A stretch of 64,000 bases of DNA from Schistosoma haematobium (lineage: Eukaryota; Platyhelminthes; Trematoda; Strigeidida; Schistosomatidae), in the NCBI RefSeq assembly GCF_000699445.3, contig NC_067196.1, positions 29,653,116 to 29,717,115 on the forward strand, in the 5' to 3' direction. How positions within the stretch are numbered: the stretch's first letter is position 1; each line of letters starts with the position of its first letter. The position numbers were made by a program, and so were the translations under genes. The notes under the pieces were generated by a model. That model searched no databases and was not told the DNA's origin. It was given only the letters and a program-made list of their open reading frames with translations. Positions 32,340 through 45,508 of this stretch are shown here, in pieces.

Positions 32340-35050
32340 ATTACATTTTCATTTTGTTAATTTCCTTAAAACTCATCAAAATCAAATCATTATTACCAAT
32401 GGATTTTGTGTTATTTCTCGACAAAAACCAACTTTCTGCAGTTATCTAACCGGAGATAATCTGGAATAAGTTTTCTTAGATTTTTTCTACTCAAAGTGAA
32501 GTTATATTCTATCAAATCACTCTTGCACATAACACAGTTACTTCGAATACAAGAAAAGTATATGAAACGATTTTGTGGATGATGAAATAAATTACGTCGT
32601 ATAATACATAGTGCATGTATGCATAATTACTGGTCACCCATATCCATGAAGGTTTCATATATGTGGAGATATGCTCTTTTCTCACTTCGACTGATTCTAT
32701 TGAGGACAGAGATCGACCATTAAGCAGTCACACTTGTAGAATAAATTTATTTTCCGACTAACAGTAAAAACAGTAGCCAGATTAAAGGCCAACAATTTAC
32801 TTACAATCAATCTACTTTCCATTTGATCTTCGTATATTTAAACATGAACATGAGTTTTCACCATACTGTTATCATCATCACTATCATTACTGTTATTGTT
32901 ATCGTTGTTGCCATTTTCACTAATTTTCCTCCATTTTTTTGAATGTTACTATCCATGATTGTTATCTCATCATATTTAGATGCAGAGTTTAATCTTATAA
33001 TTTTAGTCTAAGTGCCAATAATCATGATAAAAACAATAATTAATGTAAGAAGCGACAAAAACATCTTAAATCCCATTTATTTTTTGACAACAACGATTAG
33101 AAGTAAAATGTAAAAGTTTTGTTTTTAACATTTTTGTTCATTTGAGAAAATGGTTGTACCACCCACTACATGGTCAAATCAAACAAAACATGAAAATGAA
33201 AAAAGGAGATCGGATAGCTTTAGACACCATGCGACATTGTTAAATATGCCGTTTTGCTAATTGTAAAAAAATGTATTAGAGATCATGTGGATTGCGACCA
33301 GTGAGTGGAATCCAGGTTGTGCGTTTTATCCAACTTGGGACTCATCAATTTTAGTTACTTACATTCTAGTGTTGATGTTTACATTACGATTCGAACCCAG
33401 TACATTTTGCTTGTTTACATACTCTAAAACTACGTGGTACAAAAGGATTAGATCTAGCCAACACACTCAGTATCCACATATAACTACAGTACTGATCGAA
33501 TTCAATGATAAATGTAAACAATGGGACGATGTAAACTCTTATTAATAACATGTAAAACATGAGTATATGTATCACTTCAAAATAAATTTATCATGTCAAT
33601 TCATTCGAGTATGGCATGACATTTATTCTGATAAAAGAATTTTTTAAAAAATAGTGAAAAACAGTAGAAGGAATTCAGAATGAGCAATTCAAGTGAAACA
33701 AGAGATAGTGTTCTCTCAAACTATAGAGTTTTGGAAACTTTCACCTTGAAAATAGCTTCTTCGTTACTGAGTGATTGGTGGAGGAGTACTGAATATCAAG
33801 GGACACTAGACAGCTAGGTTTATCTCATTCGAAACATACAATAGTGTGTCATCAACCTCCACTCTAGAGATAGAACTCAACACCTTCAGAGTTCTTGAAA
33901 ACTACATTAAGTGAAGACCATTCGATTGGAATAAAATGACTTACGTTTCCATTTTAACATATGGCGAGACAGTCATTCGATGAAATCAGTTTAACAAATC
34001 TTCTCTTCCCATCCGAAAATGTGGCACTTTCATGTTTCAAAAGCATTTCTGCACAGTACTTACTGTCACACCTATTCTGTACACAATTTTGTTCTTTTGA
34101 TTAATCTTACTGAGCGATTACTGATATTATACGGTATGTTCCACTATGTTCTAAGAATGTGGAATATTTGACGTGCGATTTGTACCCAGTCATGTAACCT
34201 GCCTACAGTGATTCAACATTGCTTTAATTCCATCCTCTAATCTACATGCCCTTTAATTTTACATTCAAATCACGCATAAAAGAAAACAGTCAGCCGAAAT
34301 GCAATCGATGTTACCATTGATTTGAAACACCTCACTTGTGATCGCATAAACACGATTCAACACATCAAACGTAAGAACATTTATTATCAAAAATAAGATG
34401 AGAGTGTTGTGAATTGTCATAATGAGATGGGAGAAGCTTCTCTATAGATCAGTCGGATTACTAATTGAAAATATGCAAATCACAAAACGTTCTCATTGAC
34501 TTTAATATTCCCAATGCAACCTTGCAACTTTGTTTAGTGGAAAGTTGCTTTAAATTCCCTCATCATTCTGAGAACAACTTGAAACATATTGGATGAGTTT
34601 ACGACCATATTTGTTAAAAACAATACTCACTACCGAATATGAAAACCACTACACATTTGGTGAGAAGCGTACATTTCTGAGTTTGGAAAATGATAGAACG
34701 TGTACACTCTTTAACTATCTGATATGAGAAAAGGCATCTCTTGTGTTTATCTTATCATAATCGACAATCCTCACTCTAAATTTCAATACCCCAGACATGA
34801 ATTAAATAATGTGAAACAAATAATTAGATTAAGCTCTCACTCTCTGGGACTCTGGTTAGATAATAAAATCTGGTATGTAGACAACTGAACAAAAAGAATA
34901 AATTGTGATTTCTTCCTCTTCAAATGATTGTAAAATAAGTGAATGAACCATGCGGAAGATGTGTTTCATTTATTGCACCAGACGTTTGATTCAATATATG
35001 ATAAGTGTAAGTGTAAGAACAATTACGTGTACATACCTTAACATGGAAGA

Positions 35051-35055
<5 letters not shown>
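32340..35055. other. Intergenic or intronic, SINE scraps
   Basis: Mostly AT-rich. A B-box-like GATTCGAACCC lies near 33389-33399 (plus strand) within a possible SINE at 33285-33430. At 33770-33850 the minus strand carries a match to the 3' half of the hammerhead-type SINE (AGCTGTCTAGTG). No gene recognised. Confidence 0.35.

Positions 35056-35086
<31 letters not shown>
35056..35086. repeat. (GATT)n microsatellite
   Basis: Nearly eight uninterrupted GATT units. Confidence 0.95.
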
Positions 35087-36049
35087 AAAGATCACATGAT
35101 GAAAGACTGAACTAATAAATAAAATCAACCTTGTCTAGTTACATAGTCTGGGTCACTTGTCAAGGAGAAACTGAACCGATGATAAAGAAATTGTTTGTTA
35201 CTACTGAAACGTTCTTTTGATGGATTGATGTGATAAGTTGTGATAGATTATGATTTGTGGGGTTATCAAACACAATCTATGTACAAGACATATGGAGGTT
35301 TGTCCTCAGAAGTAAATTGATTTACAATTCAACTGACTAGTTACACACAATTAAATACATCCCATACACATTCAAAGCTATTTTACGTCAACGTTGAAAC
35401 AACCAAACATAGTAATAGATATCAATGAAAATTCTTGATTAAGTGGCTTTCGATTGGTAATTAACATGATATTAAGAATTTCGGAAGACACAATCCAAAC
35501 AAGACGACTACTATCTCTACCGAAACATTGCTGTTCGATGTTGTAAACTGTCATGTTGTTAGATATTGGTGGATTGATTCCACTCCTTTTATCTGAACAG
35601 TAAAATGTTGTGAAAAAATATCTAAACCATGAGATCATTATCGAAATAGCTTAATAATGCTTTCAACTGAAAAAACTCCAAACCACAGGTAAACGACCAC
35701 CAAATGGTGCATGATCTTACATAAAACTGGTATATTGAATTTTACTTTGACAGTCTAGTGATAAAATAACAAGCCACTTTTACACACCTACTCTCACAAT
35801 AAAAATACACCATTTATGGGTTAAGAGATGTTATCAACGGATATCTGATAGTAATTCATCACCCGCAAAACAAATAGACCGAAACTTTACACTAAATAAT
35901 GAATCGAGTGAATTTGAACACAACCCTACAACTACAATAAACATTTAGCAACTAAAATTTCAATGTTACATCACTTGAGAATTTAGGATACTTCACTAAT
36001 GAATCAAACAGACAAGATTTTATAGTTTATGTCATGAACTAGTCATGAA
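35087..36049. other. No gene recognised
   Basis: AT-rich. One 86-codon minus-strand frame (35378-35638) has no recognisable product. Confidence 0.35.
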
Positions 36050-36150
36050 CATTAGTTAGACGACCATCGACAACTAGGGAGCACTAGACATACGTGTCTT
36101 ATTAGTGTGTGGGATCTCGCTACAAACCCTCTACATAGATAAAATACTGT
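36050..36150 (-). mobile_element. Hammerhead-type SINE relic 3, 3' part
   Basis: On the minus strand GATCCCACACACTAATAAGA is followed by CACGTATGTCTAGTGCTCCC and a tail with ATGGTCGTCTAACTAATG. This follows the order of the hammerhead-like SINE subfamily seen at 24940 (GAGTCCC..., GGACGAAAC, GTCCAGTGCTTCC). The GAAA core is gone, so it is a dead copy. Confidence 0.45.
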
Positions 36151-39100
36151 GTTATAATCACTCATTTTCGTAATTCGTCTGATCAATAAAGGCTTTGGAT
36201 GAAAGAATACTGAATAACTAATCAGGATTTACATAATTAATTCACATTTTACAAAGCACACAAATGTGATTAACATGGGTGGCTTTATTATTTCTAATCT
36301 GTAATTAAAGTTTTAAACAAAATAATACATAATAGTGATTTCAGACAAATTTCATTTATTTCCTAGTCAAAAGTGTAGACTAGATTATCAAAAACTAACA
36401 TTTCGAGAATCGGTTTATGCAAGAATAACAATCGTCTGTAAGTACATGTAATTAGAGATACAAAATAATTTTTGTAAGCAACAAATATCTTAACAACGAC
36501 ATAAGCCTTTCTTTGTTTCTTAAGACAAAATCGAGTTGTAGCCATTCTCCCGTAGGATCATGCCATTCAGAATTATTGTATGTATATATACTAAACAAGC
36601 ACTGATTAGATGAAATCATTCTAACGTGATATTTTTTAATAGTTTATTTTGTATCCAGGGTATTGTAAATCAAGTGTGTGTGCATTTACACACATGTTAG
36701 TGTACGTGTGTACAATTACAATCCAGACATATCGCTTTTAATTAACATTAGGTTGAACTTGATTTTTCTCATCTGTAATATTTCCTTCCAAATTTACGTT
36801 AGTTTATTGAATGTAGGTAAGTGGAAGATTTGATGGAGTAATTTGTATGTAAGTGTAAACAACGAACTTCTGTTTCACTAACTTTTACATGTTCAGTGAT
36901 AAGTGAATTTTCCCGGTACTATAACAGTATAATCATCATAATTGTTTCTGATAATCACATAAAATGAAATCACATTTTGACTTAATGATCTGTAGTCTTG
37001 ATTGGACTAGTTTTTCACTGAAAGTATCACGATTGACAGCTTGGTAACGTGTATCCAGTTCTCATACTCTTTGATTTTCATCAACGTGTCTTATGAAAAA
37101 TTTAAAAGATCTAAAATAGATTGCATTGGCAAGCAACTCCCTGATTAAATAGCATTGGAGATATCATAATTATCTCCTACAGAATTCGTTTGTTTGTTTA
37201 CTACTTTGGTAAAAACCATACGTGTCTGTGTGAATTAAAAGAGAAATAGCACTTGATCTGTGGGTCAGATGAATCTTGAAGAGAGAAAGCTAATTTAGTA
37301 ATCTTGAACCATAGACTGTGAAGAAAGTAAGTCTTCATTGATCGAGAAAAATTGAGTCGAAATAAGATGCAAATATACTGCACTGCTACGTAGCTACAAG
37401 CTGATAAACATATCGTGGTATTCTAGAATATTCTAACATACCACTTCAATCTACCTGGTGAATAATAAATGGCGGTACTCAGCAATTAACGTTAAATTAT
37501 AAGAACATTCCCGATGATAACGGTAACCGATAAGAGTTCAAATCTTTGAGAAAAATTCAACTTGGTTGAAATTGAAAATGATCCAACCGTTTTGTTAATC
37601 GCCTCATACAAGTTTTTTTTATTATTACTCAGTTTTCATTATTATGACTTTTATGTATGTCGTTTTTCTTCAAATCTGTCAGGTGGACAAATATCTCTGG
37701 TTATTCCGACCCGTATATTATTTCCAAACTTATATTATTCTCTTACCCCTTGATTTGATAATAAGAGTCTCGAATCAATTTATAATGCAATCTTTTCTAT
37801 CCTTCCGTAGACACATATTTTCCATATAACTATAAATACGAATGTGCAGCTTAAGTAAATGATTTCATCGAAAAGAAAATTCTCTTTGCAAAATTCCCTT
37901 TATTTTTATGCAATGACACAATGGGTCATTTTAATCACAGCTTTCTTTGTTGTAATTAAGACACACATTTTATGTGAGAGCTAGTGATACTAATCAGTTG
38001 TCTAAATCAAACTGAATAGAATCGAATCGAATGTAAAACAGCTGTTGGCCCAGTCTTACTTTGTTTCTTGTACCTGTTAGTTAATCAAATCAATCATCCC
38101 TAACAATTGACTACGTCATCATGCCTTAAACAGTGAAAATGAATTTGAAGAATTTCATCACATTTAAACACTTTCTACAACGTCAAACAACAAAACAGTC
38201 ATTTCAATATGATTGATTCACTCATTACAACTGTATCATTGGTGGTCGTCAGTGGAGGCCCGAGACAGTAAATGAAAATAAACCAGATGTGTTAACATTC
38301 TGTCTTCTTATATAGTGCTTGATTAAGGCTAAACAAAATTATCAATATGTTGACAGAATACTGTTTTTTAAGAAAACATTTATAACTTTGCTTGTCATCA
38401 ATCTTATCTTCCTATTTCTGATTTGCTCCATAAAAGTCACATTGACAATAACAGACGAGATAATTAAATGTTTATAAAGCGAGAAATGTGAACTTATCTA
38501 TTGGAGTACTAACGAACATTAAGCATAAAACACTAAACACTGAACGAGAAACGTTCTCTACCTAGTGGAAAATTCAAAAACATTCTAGCATGGTGTTATG
38601 AAATAATTAATCTATCAGACTGCTTTCTTCTTACTATTTCACACTCTCTTTCCGTCGCCTTCCCGTGCTATATAATATACATGTGTATTTAGTTTACAGT
38701 TATCGGATATATATGTATATAGATACATATTGACCTCCATGTAACTATCTGTTTCCAGGGTCCTTCATTATTTCCCACATCATCAGATTGTTGGTTTATT
38801 AGCTGAATAAGACCGAAATAGGATAATTTGTTTTATAAGCGAAATTGATAGAAAGAAAAACATTGTGTCGGTGCACACACACAACTAGATACACACCTTG
38901 CAGTGTGTTGACACGTAGACATTACATACACGTACACAAGCGAATGTATACAATTATATCCTGACAAATTTTCAGCATCTCTGTAAGTGTATTTTATTTC
39001 CAACTTTAAATCAAATTGGCTTTTGATTGCATCTCGTCTACAATTCACTTGTTGTGGTTCAGATTAGATGTGTGTTTCATTGTATGCACACATACACTAA

Positions 39101-42051
39101 AGTACAATGGAACAATACTGGTCTAATTTAGTTATTATTTTTGTTGTGTACATGACACAACTGAATACAAGAGGTGTTAAAATATATCGAGAAAATGAGT
39201 GATGCAACTGTAAATACAAAGAAGGAATAATTGGTTGGCTGAGTAGACAACATGGGAGAAAAACCCACAGAATCTATTTCTTCATTGTACAATCGTTAAT
39301 ATCAGACATGCAGTACACAAAGTATGATACAAATAAATTAAAACATTTTGATTAATTTTAATTAACTAATCAACTAGATAGAGAACTAGCACAATAAAAA
39401 ATTACAAGTTAAATAACAATGCCTAGTCATGCAAAATCAACTAATTAAATGGTAATGAAAGAAATTTTCGGGTTCAATGATAAAAAGTCATTAAATTATA
39501 TGATATCCGGTATGATTATTTTATGAAATGTATACACAAATGTCTGTGACATTTTGCCCACACACTCTCCCTCTCACCTTTGTAATTGTATGCACTTTAA
39601 GAAATAGATTGTAATTTACAAATAACTAAACACTATCGAATTACTTTCTTGTCTCAAAAATGATTAATGCATGAATGAAGAAATGAATAAGGGTGAACTC
39701 ATTCATTATAGGTTCTGTCAGGATAAATGTTGTAACTTATATTTCCTAATACAGAAATAATTGTAAAACATTATAGTTGTCTAAAAATTATCGGGTTTAC
39801 AAAAAATAACATTTGGCTGAAGCGACGATAGAACATTTCATTTTTAGTTGTTGAGGAAACAATAAACAACTGTCTTGTAATCGTTTGTCACTCCTTAACA
39901 ATGTGCACTCATCACCCTACCTGTTATCGAAACCACTAATTCAGGATCTAATCGTTAACATTTCCTACTTCAGTCAAGTTACAATTTATAACTACCGTCT
40001 ACATTTTTAGTGTGATTGTGTGTATTCTATGTTATTTGTGTACATTATTTATAATACCGTATGTTCATGTGGTCGAGTGAATGGATAACATAATTGGAAA
40101 CAGATAACACTGATCAATACGAGAGTGGAATAAGTATGAATGTTCCCCTCCTGTTCAGCGGCTTGGATATTATATTTTGACTGGATCAGTGAGATTATTT
40201 AGACCATGTAGCGCATGATACTGAATCGAAACTGGATAAACTGAATCAACCAACAGACCAGAATGCTGACACTTATTTTAGTCGCTTCCTGTCATTATGA
40301 GATAGTCTTTAACAAACCATTCACCATTTGTTGTGACTTTCGTTTCAAATATGACACATCTATTACCAAATTAACTACTAATGTCATTTGAAGTAAGTTG
40401 AAATAAGATTTCTGTTTTACTTTGACATTGTACTCATTATGTGCTGATGACAACTAACAAATCCCTAAGATTCATGAATTAATTAACACTAAGCTAAAAT
40501 GAAAATAACTGACATTACAACTGTTCCAAGCTAATAAAGCTAGGACAGATTTTTGATTTTATACCAGAAATGTGAAGCCGCAACTGATGACCAGTCGGAT
40601 TTCGGAATCAGTTCGACATACGCTATAATGACTAGCGTTTGATCAGTCAGCTCGTCCCTAGTTAGTATGATGGAGATTCATGCATAGAATTACCACATAC
40701 CATGTAAATATAGGATTGTTGCTTGTTGGAAGGCAAATATTACTGACAGTCATATTGTTCTACAATGGAACCGCGTAGGACCTGATTCCAGTAAGTGGTA
40801 TTTCCATACTCAAAAAATCTGTTTATATTTTGACCAAAGCCGAAAGTATACATCATTCCATGATCAATGCATGTAAGAAATATTCTAAAAATAACCACTA
40901 AGATGTAAGCATTTTTATGTTGGTTTTATTAGCCAAATCAATAATGTTTACTATTTTTGTTTCTATTTACTTTCTTCCCATGTTGCAGTCACCATTAAAC
41001 TGGTTGATTTTGCATAGTCTAGATTCTAATTTCTTGTGGAGAATGGATTTGACCTTTATTGCAAAATATTGGAAACTTTTTAATGTGAACGTTGGTTTCA
41101 TTTCAACTGAATAGTTTCATATTTACTGAAAACGATATATCCGATCAACAAGTTGTTAATGAAATCAATACACGAATATTTTCTCTGTCATTATGTAATA
41201 CCGATACCAATATCGTATACTGCAGGTTCGTTACAGGACTATACTGTTGATGACGACTGATCTTGAGAAGGTGAGAAGAAGGAGGGTGTAAACCTTTTAT
41301 ATTTCATTGCAAACAAGTCTCCCCAATGTGATCACATCACCTCAAGTTAAACTGCGAGAAATGAATTCAGATTTGATTGAGAACTGTTCTGACAACTAAT
41401 GTGACGATAAGCAAAACTTATCATGTCTCTTGTTTGAAAGTGATTGTTTGATTGAATATTCACTGAGCAACGAATTATTGACATTCTATGACTCTTGTAA
41501 ACTATAGTCAAACGAATAGAGTTTCAAATTGGTCAGTGACACATGAGAATAATATGAGTAATCGTGAGGTGCAAAGTTAAGTGTTTAACTTGCGATGCAT
41601 GTGGTTTGGTTAAAGGCCTTATTATCCTGGTTCAGACAAATGTTGATTGATCCATTGCAGTGGAGTACCTCTCAGATTATATTTAAAAAGACTATTTTAT
41701 TAGCTAAGGTAAGCCACAAACCCAAGTACCTCGTGAAAGCTCACATCCTATAGACTATATGTAAGTAGTAATAAACACATCCACTTGAGGAGGTTGTGCA
41801 TATTCCTACACAGTTTCGTATTGAAAACAGTAGTTTCTTTTATTTCCTTACAGTAAATGGAAGAATACCTGACCAAACGGCCCCGACTAACTCCAACACA
41901 CATGGTTTCTAACCTATTATACATGTAACACTACTGACCAGTCAAACGATGATCTAACCAGTCGATTTTCATTCAATCACTGTGAATTATGTTAAAATAA
42001 AACTGAATTCCTAATATATCAAGATTTCAGCAGTTTAAAAATCCCCATAGA
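36151..42051. other. Long gene-poor stretch
   Basis: Nearly 6 kb of AT-rich DNA. Reading both strands I find only short frames (36363-36545, 37201-37383, 37562-37829, 38833-39048, 40917-41114) without domains or good splice-site pairs. No recognisable mobile element. It could be an intron of a large gene or intergenic. Confidence 0.4.
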
Positions 42052-42839
42052 ATATTCAAAAATGAAGAATATTTGAGCGAACAATTGTTTTCAATAACTT
42101 CATCATCAGGCTCTACAGTTATAAGTCCATAATTATAATATTTTACAAAGGCCAAAAACAAGGCATGTATTACGACTGCTTTACATAGCCGAAGCCATCG
42201 GGATCAACTCCAGAAGACCTAATTTATGTATCCAGAAGAAATATATCCAGCCTCTATTTTTAACGTGGCCTACCACTGGATCATCGAATACCTAGACTGA
42301 ATATTATAAACCTCTTACCTCCTTCCTTTATTTCATTTATTAACCTTATTTACCTTATTATCATTAATTTTGATTATCTCTATCTTAATCTTCACATTCA
42401 TCATTCCTAATTCGTTGATCGTAATTACCTTGATAACACCCCCCTTATTACATATTATATTCACACAACAATCTTATTATTATTATTATTATCTCAGTTG
42501 ACAAGATTAAATTCTCCTACTATGCATTTTATTCACACAATTTTTTTTTGCATTTTCATACTATTATACTTATGGTGACTGAACACTTTGCTCCAAATCA
42601 TCCTGACCTTTATTGAATGACCTTTCTAATTTGTCAAATAATACAATTTTGAAGTATATATATATCGTAACAGATGCAAACGTTTACCATTTTTAACACG
42701 TAACATTGTCAAATTCATTAATACATGCCTTATTTTTGGCCTTTGTAAAATATTATATTTATGGACTTATAACTGTAGAGCCTGATGATGAAGTTATTGA
42801 AAACAATTGTTCGCTCAAATATTCTTCATTTTTGAATAT
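42052..42839. mobile_element. 788-bp element with 121-bp terminal inverted repeats
   Basis: 42052-42172 and 42719-42839 are inverted copies. Positions sum to 84891 with no net indel, and only a few substitutions were seen. The ends read ATATTCAAAAATGAAG. The 546-bp interior is AT-rich with pyrimidine-rich strings and a TTA-repeat, and has no open frame, so it is a non-autonomous (MITE-like) DNA element. A short fold-back relative lies at 61881-62038. The transposase family is not identifiable here. Confidence 0.85.
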
Positions 42840-44309
42840 CAAGATTTGATTAAAATAACGTATTTCGTAGTTGCCATGCGAGTGATTATGAATATACAAT
42901 CCCCCGATACAATGACTTCCATAGATGCAAACTATAGATTATCGTTTACTATTCACATGCATTCGAATTTCAATATTAATTGTCCCGAAGGCTCTATTTG
43001 TTTGGTTGAGATAGTGACAATCAGTTGCTGAGATTTATAACGATGATGCGACCTGATTCAATGAATCAGTAACTTTGATAAGTTTGTGTTTACTGTCTTG
43101 TAGACTGAAAAATGTACATCACACGATTCTGTTCTTTCTGAGACAAATTTAAAATACTATGGCTATGCAACAACGAATTCGAATGGAAGAGAATCACATT
43201 TATTTCATATATTTAATTTCTGATATAGTGAGATAATTGCCTAGTTCAAGTGAAGAAATGAGCCATCATACGAACAACAATGTGAATATTTTAAAAATCA
43301 ATGTGATGTAATACTCAAGAGCTAAATCTACTAATCAATTCGTCACCAGATGGACTCTTTATCGGTATAATGTAACACTAGTGTTTGAACGATACAGTTT
43401 GTTAAGGTAAGTATTCTTTCCGATTTGGCTTGAAACTTGTAAACCAGTGATTAAAACTAACATGCTTTCTCTTAAGTTAGCCAATTAAAATGAGAGCAAC
43501 TGTTAGTTGATTTTTTTGCGAAGTAACTAATTTGCTTGTAACCATAGGCAGAATTTTTGAAAGTGACATGAGTATTGTTCATAAGTGACAGTACAATTTT
43601 GTAGTCAATTATCAGCACATGTTAAGGCAGGTAATGAGACCAGTCGTACAAGATGGTAAGATCGTTGAGGACTGGTGTGCTTGAAGCCAAACAGTTTTTA
43701 GCTAACTATCTTAACACAAATAGTTCAACATATCCTCTGAAACCCCATTTACCACTTAACACAATTAATTACATGCTTCGATTTCGTCCGAATCAATAGT
43801 GATGACTAGTTGGATTTCTGACTTTCGGTTTGACCTAATTTCAGAATATTAAACAACGAATGTTTAAGAATTCAAATAGAACCACGGAACTGCCCATACA
43901 ATCAGAGTGAATAGTTAACAGTAAAATGATCACAAAAATCACACAGTATTCAAGTTATTACCAGCATTAATTTTATCACAGTGATGATGATGTAACTGCT
44001 CATCATGTGTTGTTTGTTCGAAAAAAATAACAAGATATACTCTTATTTACGGTAATTATTGAATAAACTGTTAAATTGACATGAATATACTTTTCAAGGG
44101 TGAAGTATATTCATTCTAACAGAAAATAGACTACACAGGAAGAAGCGTCCCAATTGGTAGACGAAAAGTGAAATTTGTGTTACACAGTTCCTTGATAACC
44201 TGATACTATGAATATGAAACCCGTCGCTACTTCATACCTTTTATACCACATGAACAGCACCGATTACCACTATCATTGCCACGGGTGCACTTGTTCATCG
44301 TGATGCAAT

Positions 44310-44313
<4 letters not shown>
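42840..44313. other. No gene recognised
   Basis: AT-rich. The frame at 42807-43031 begins inside the terminal inverted repeat and runs out of it (ending INCPEGSICLVEIVTISC); it has no recognisable domain. Confidence 0.35.

Positions 44314-44348
<35 letters not shown>
44314..44348. repeat. (TA)n microsatellite
   Basis: About 35 nt of TA units. Confidence 0.95.
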
Positions 44349-44352
<4 letters not shown>

Positions 44353-45202
44353 GTTTAACATATAAGTTGTTTTTTGTATGACGTAGCCAACACGTATATG
44401 TAAGCATGATTTACCCAGGTAAATATTATTTTAATAAGTTGTGATTATAATTAAGTGGTAAAATAGAGTTTCTTATTTGATTAGTTAAACATTGTAGACT
44501 ATTGGATTTGCTTATATTAAATGTCAAATCCAACTGTTAGTTTTGATTTATATTCCCTGATAATTTGATCTATTGTGGTGGAGGAAAGCGAAAAAATAAC
44601 GGAAGAGAATAACACATCAAGAGAAAGATAAACTAACGAAGGTTAATCGGGCTTTTTTTATTGTTCAAGTCTCATGTAGTTATTGGGACAAATCATTCAA
44701 TTGAGGAATGAGATGAAAATACAAACTAGCGAAATTATATGACGATGATAATTCAGTGTGGTTGTTCATTTGTTAATACATAAAAGTGGGGATTAGGCAG
44801 AAACCTCGACTTTTAACTCAACCGTCAAGTGTTTATTGTGGGTAGGAATGGATGAGTAAGTGTGAAAAATTCTTCTACATTCTAAGAGTGTTTCAATTAT
44901 ACTTGTAATCTGTTTGAAATGACGTCAGCCACGTACATCCAAATAGTTTATCCAAATCAGATCGACACTTATGCACTTATGCATCTCAGTTGTTAAAGCG
45001 AAAATTAGTTTACCTAGTAATCTCTTTACACTCTCTCCATATTATGGATAAATAACACTTGATAATGACCAGAGTAAATCAATACCTGTCAAGTACATCA
45101 AACATTCTGGACAATTAAACCAGGCTAATTTGAAGAGTTAATGGTCTGTGCACATTTTATCGAATTCATCGAAAATCGCTCAGAACTGACCAGATCACTG
45201 GT
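44349..45202. other. No gene recognised
   Basis: AT-rich. 44640-44700 resembles a piece of the dispersed repeat at 49600 (TTATTGTTCAAGTCTCATGT). Confidence 0.3.
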
Positions 45203-45508
45203 GATCTTCGTCTCTAACAAGTAAACGGTCATCCAGTTATCAATTCATCATTTTATGCTTACTGAGTAAGAGAAATAAGTCTTTTGATATAATCAAAAAT
45301 AATAATCAGACTTTTTCAGCTGAAGCACAAGCTTTTTCATCTGGTGCCATAATTCTTGGTTTTGATGCCATCAGTTATAACAATGAACAGCAAGTGCTTG
45401 CATTTCAAGAGGAATATCACTGTACTTATTATTACAGATATACCATCCTGGAGAATCCAGACCATGACAAACTTAGACGCTGTCTGCCAACTGTCTGTAA
45501 TCATTAAA
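45203..45508 (+). other. Open stop-to-stop stretch, possible exon
   Basis: About 100 codons without a stop and without an ATG. After a good acceptor (ACTTTTTCAG at about 45313-45322) the frame reads AEAQAFSSGAIILGFDAISY and then NNEQQVLAFQEEYHC, ending at a TAA. The composition looks protein-like, but no donor, partner exon or family was identified. Confidence 0.25.
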
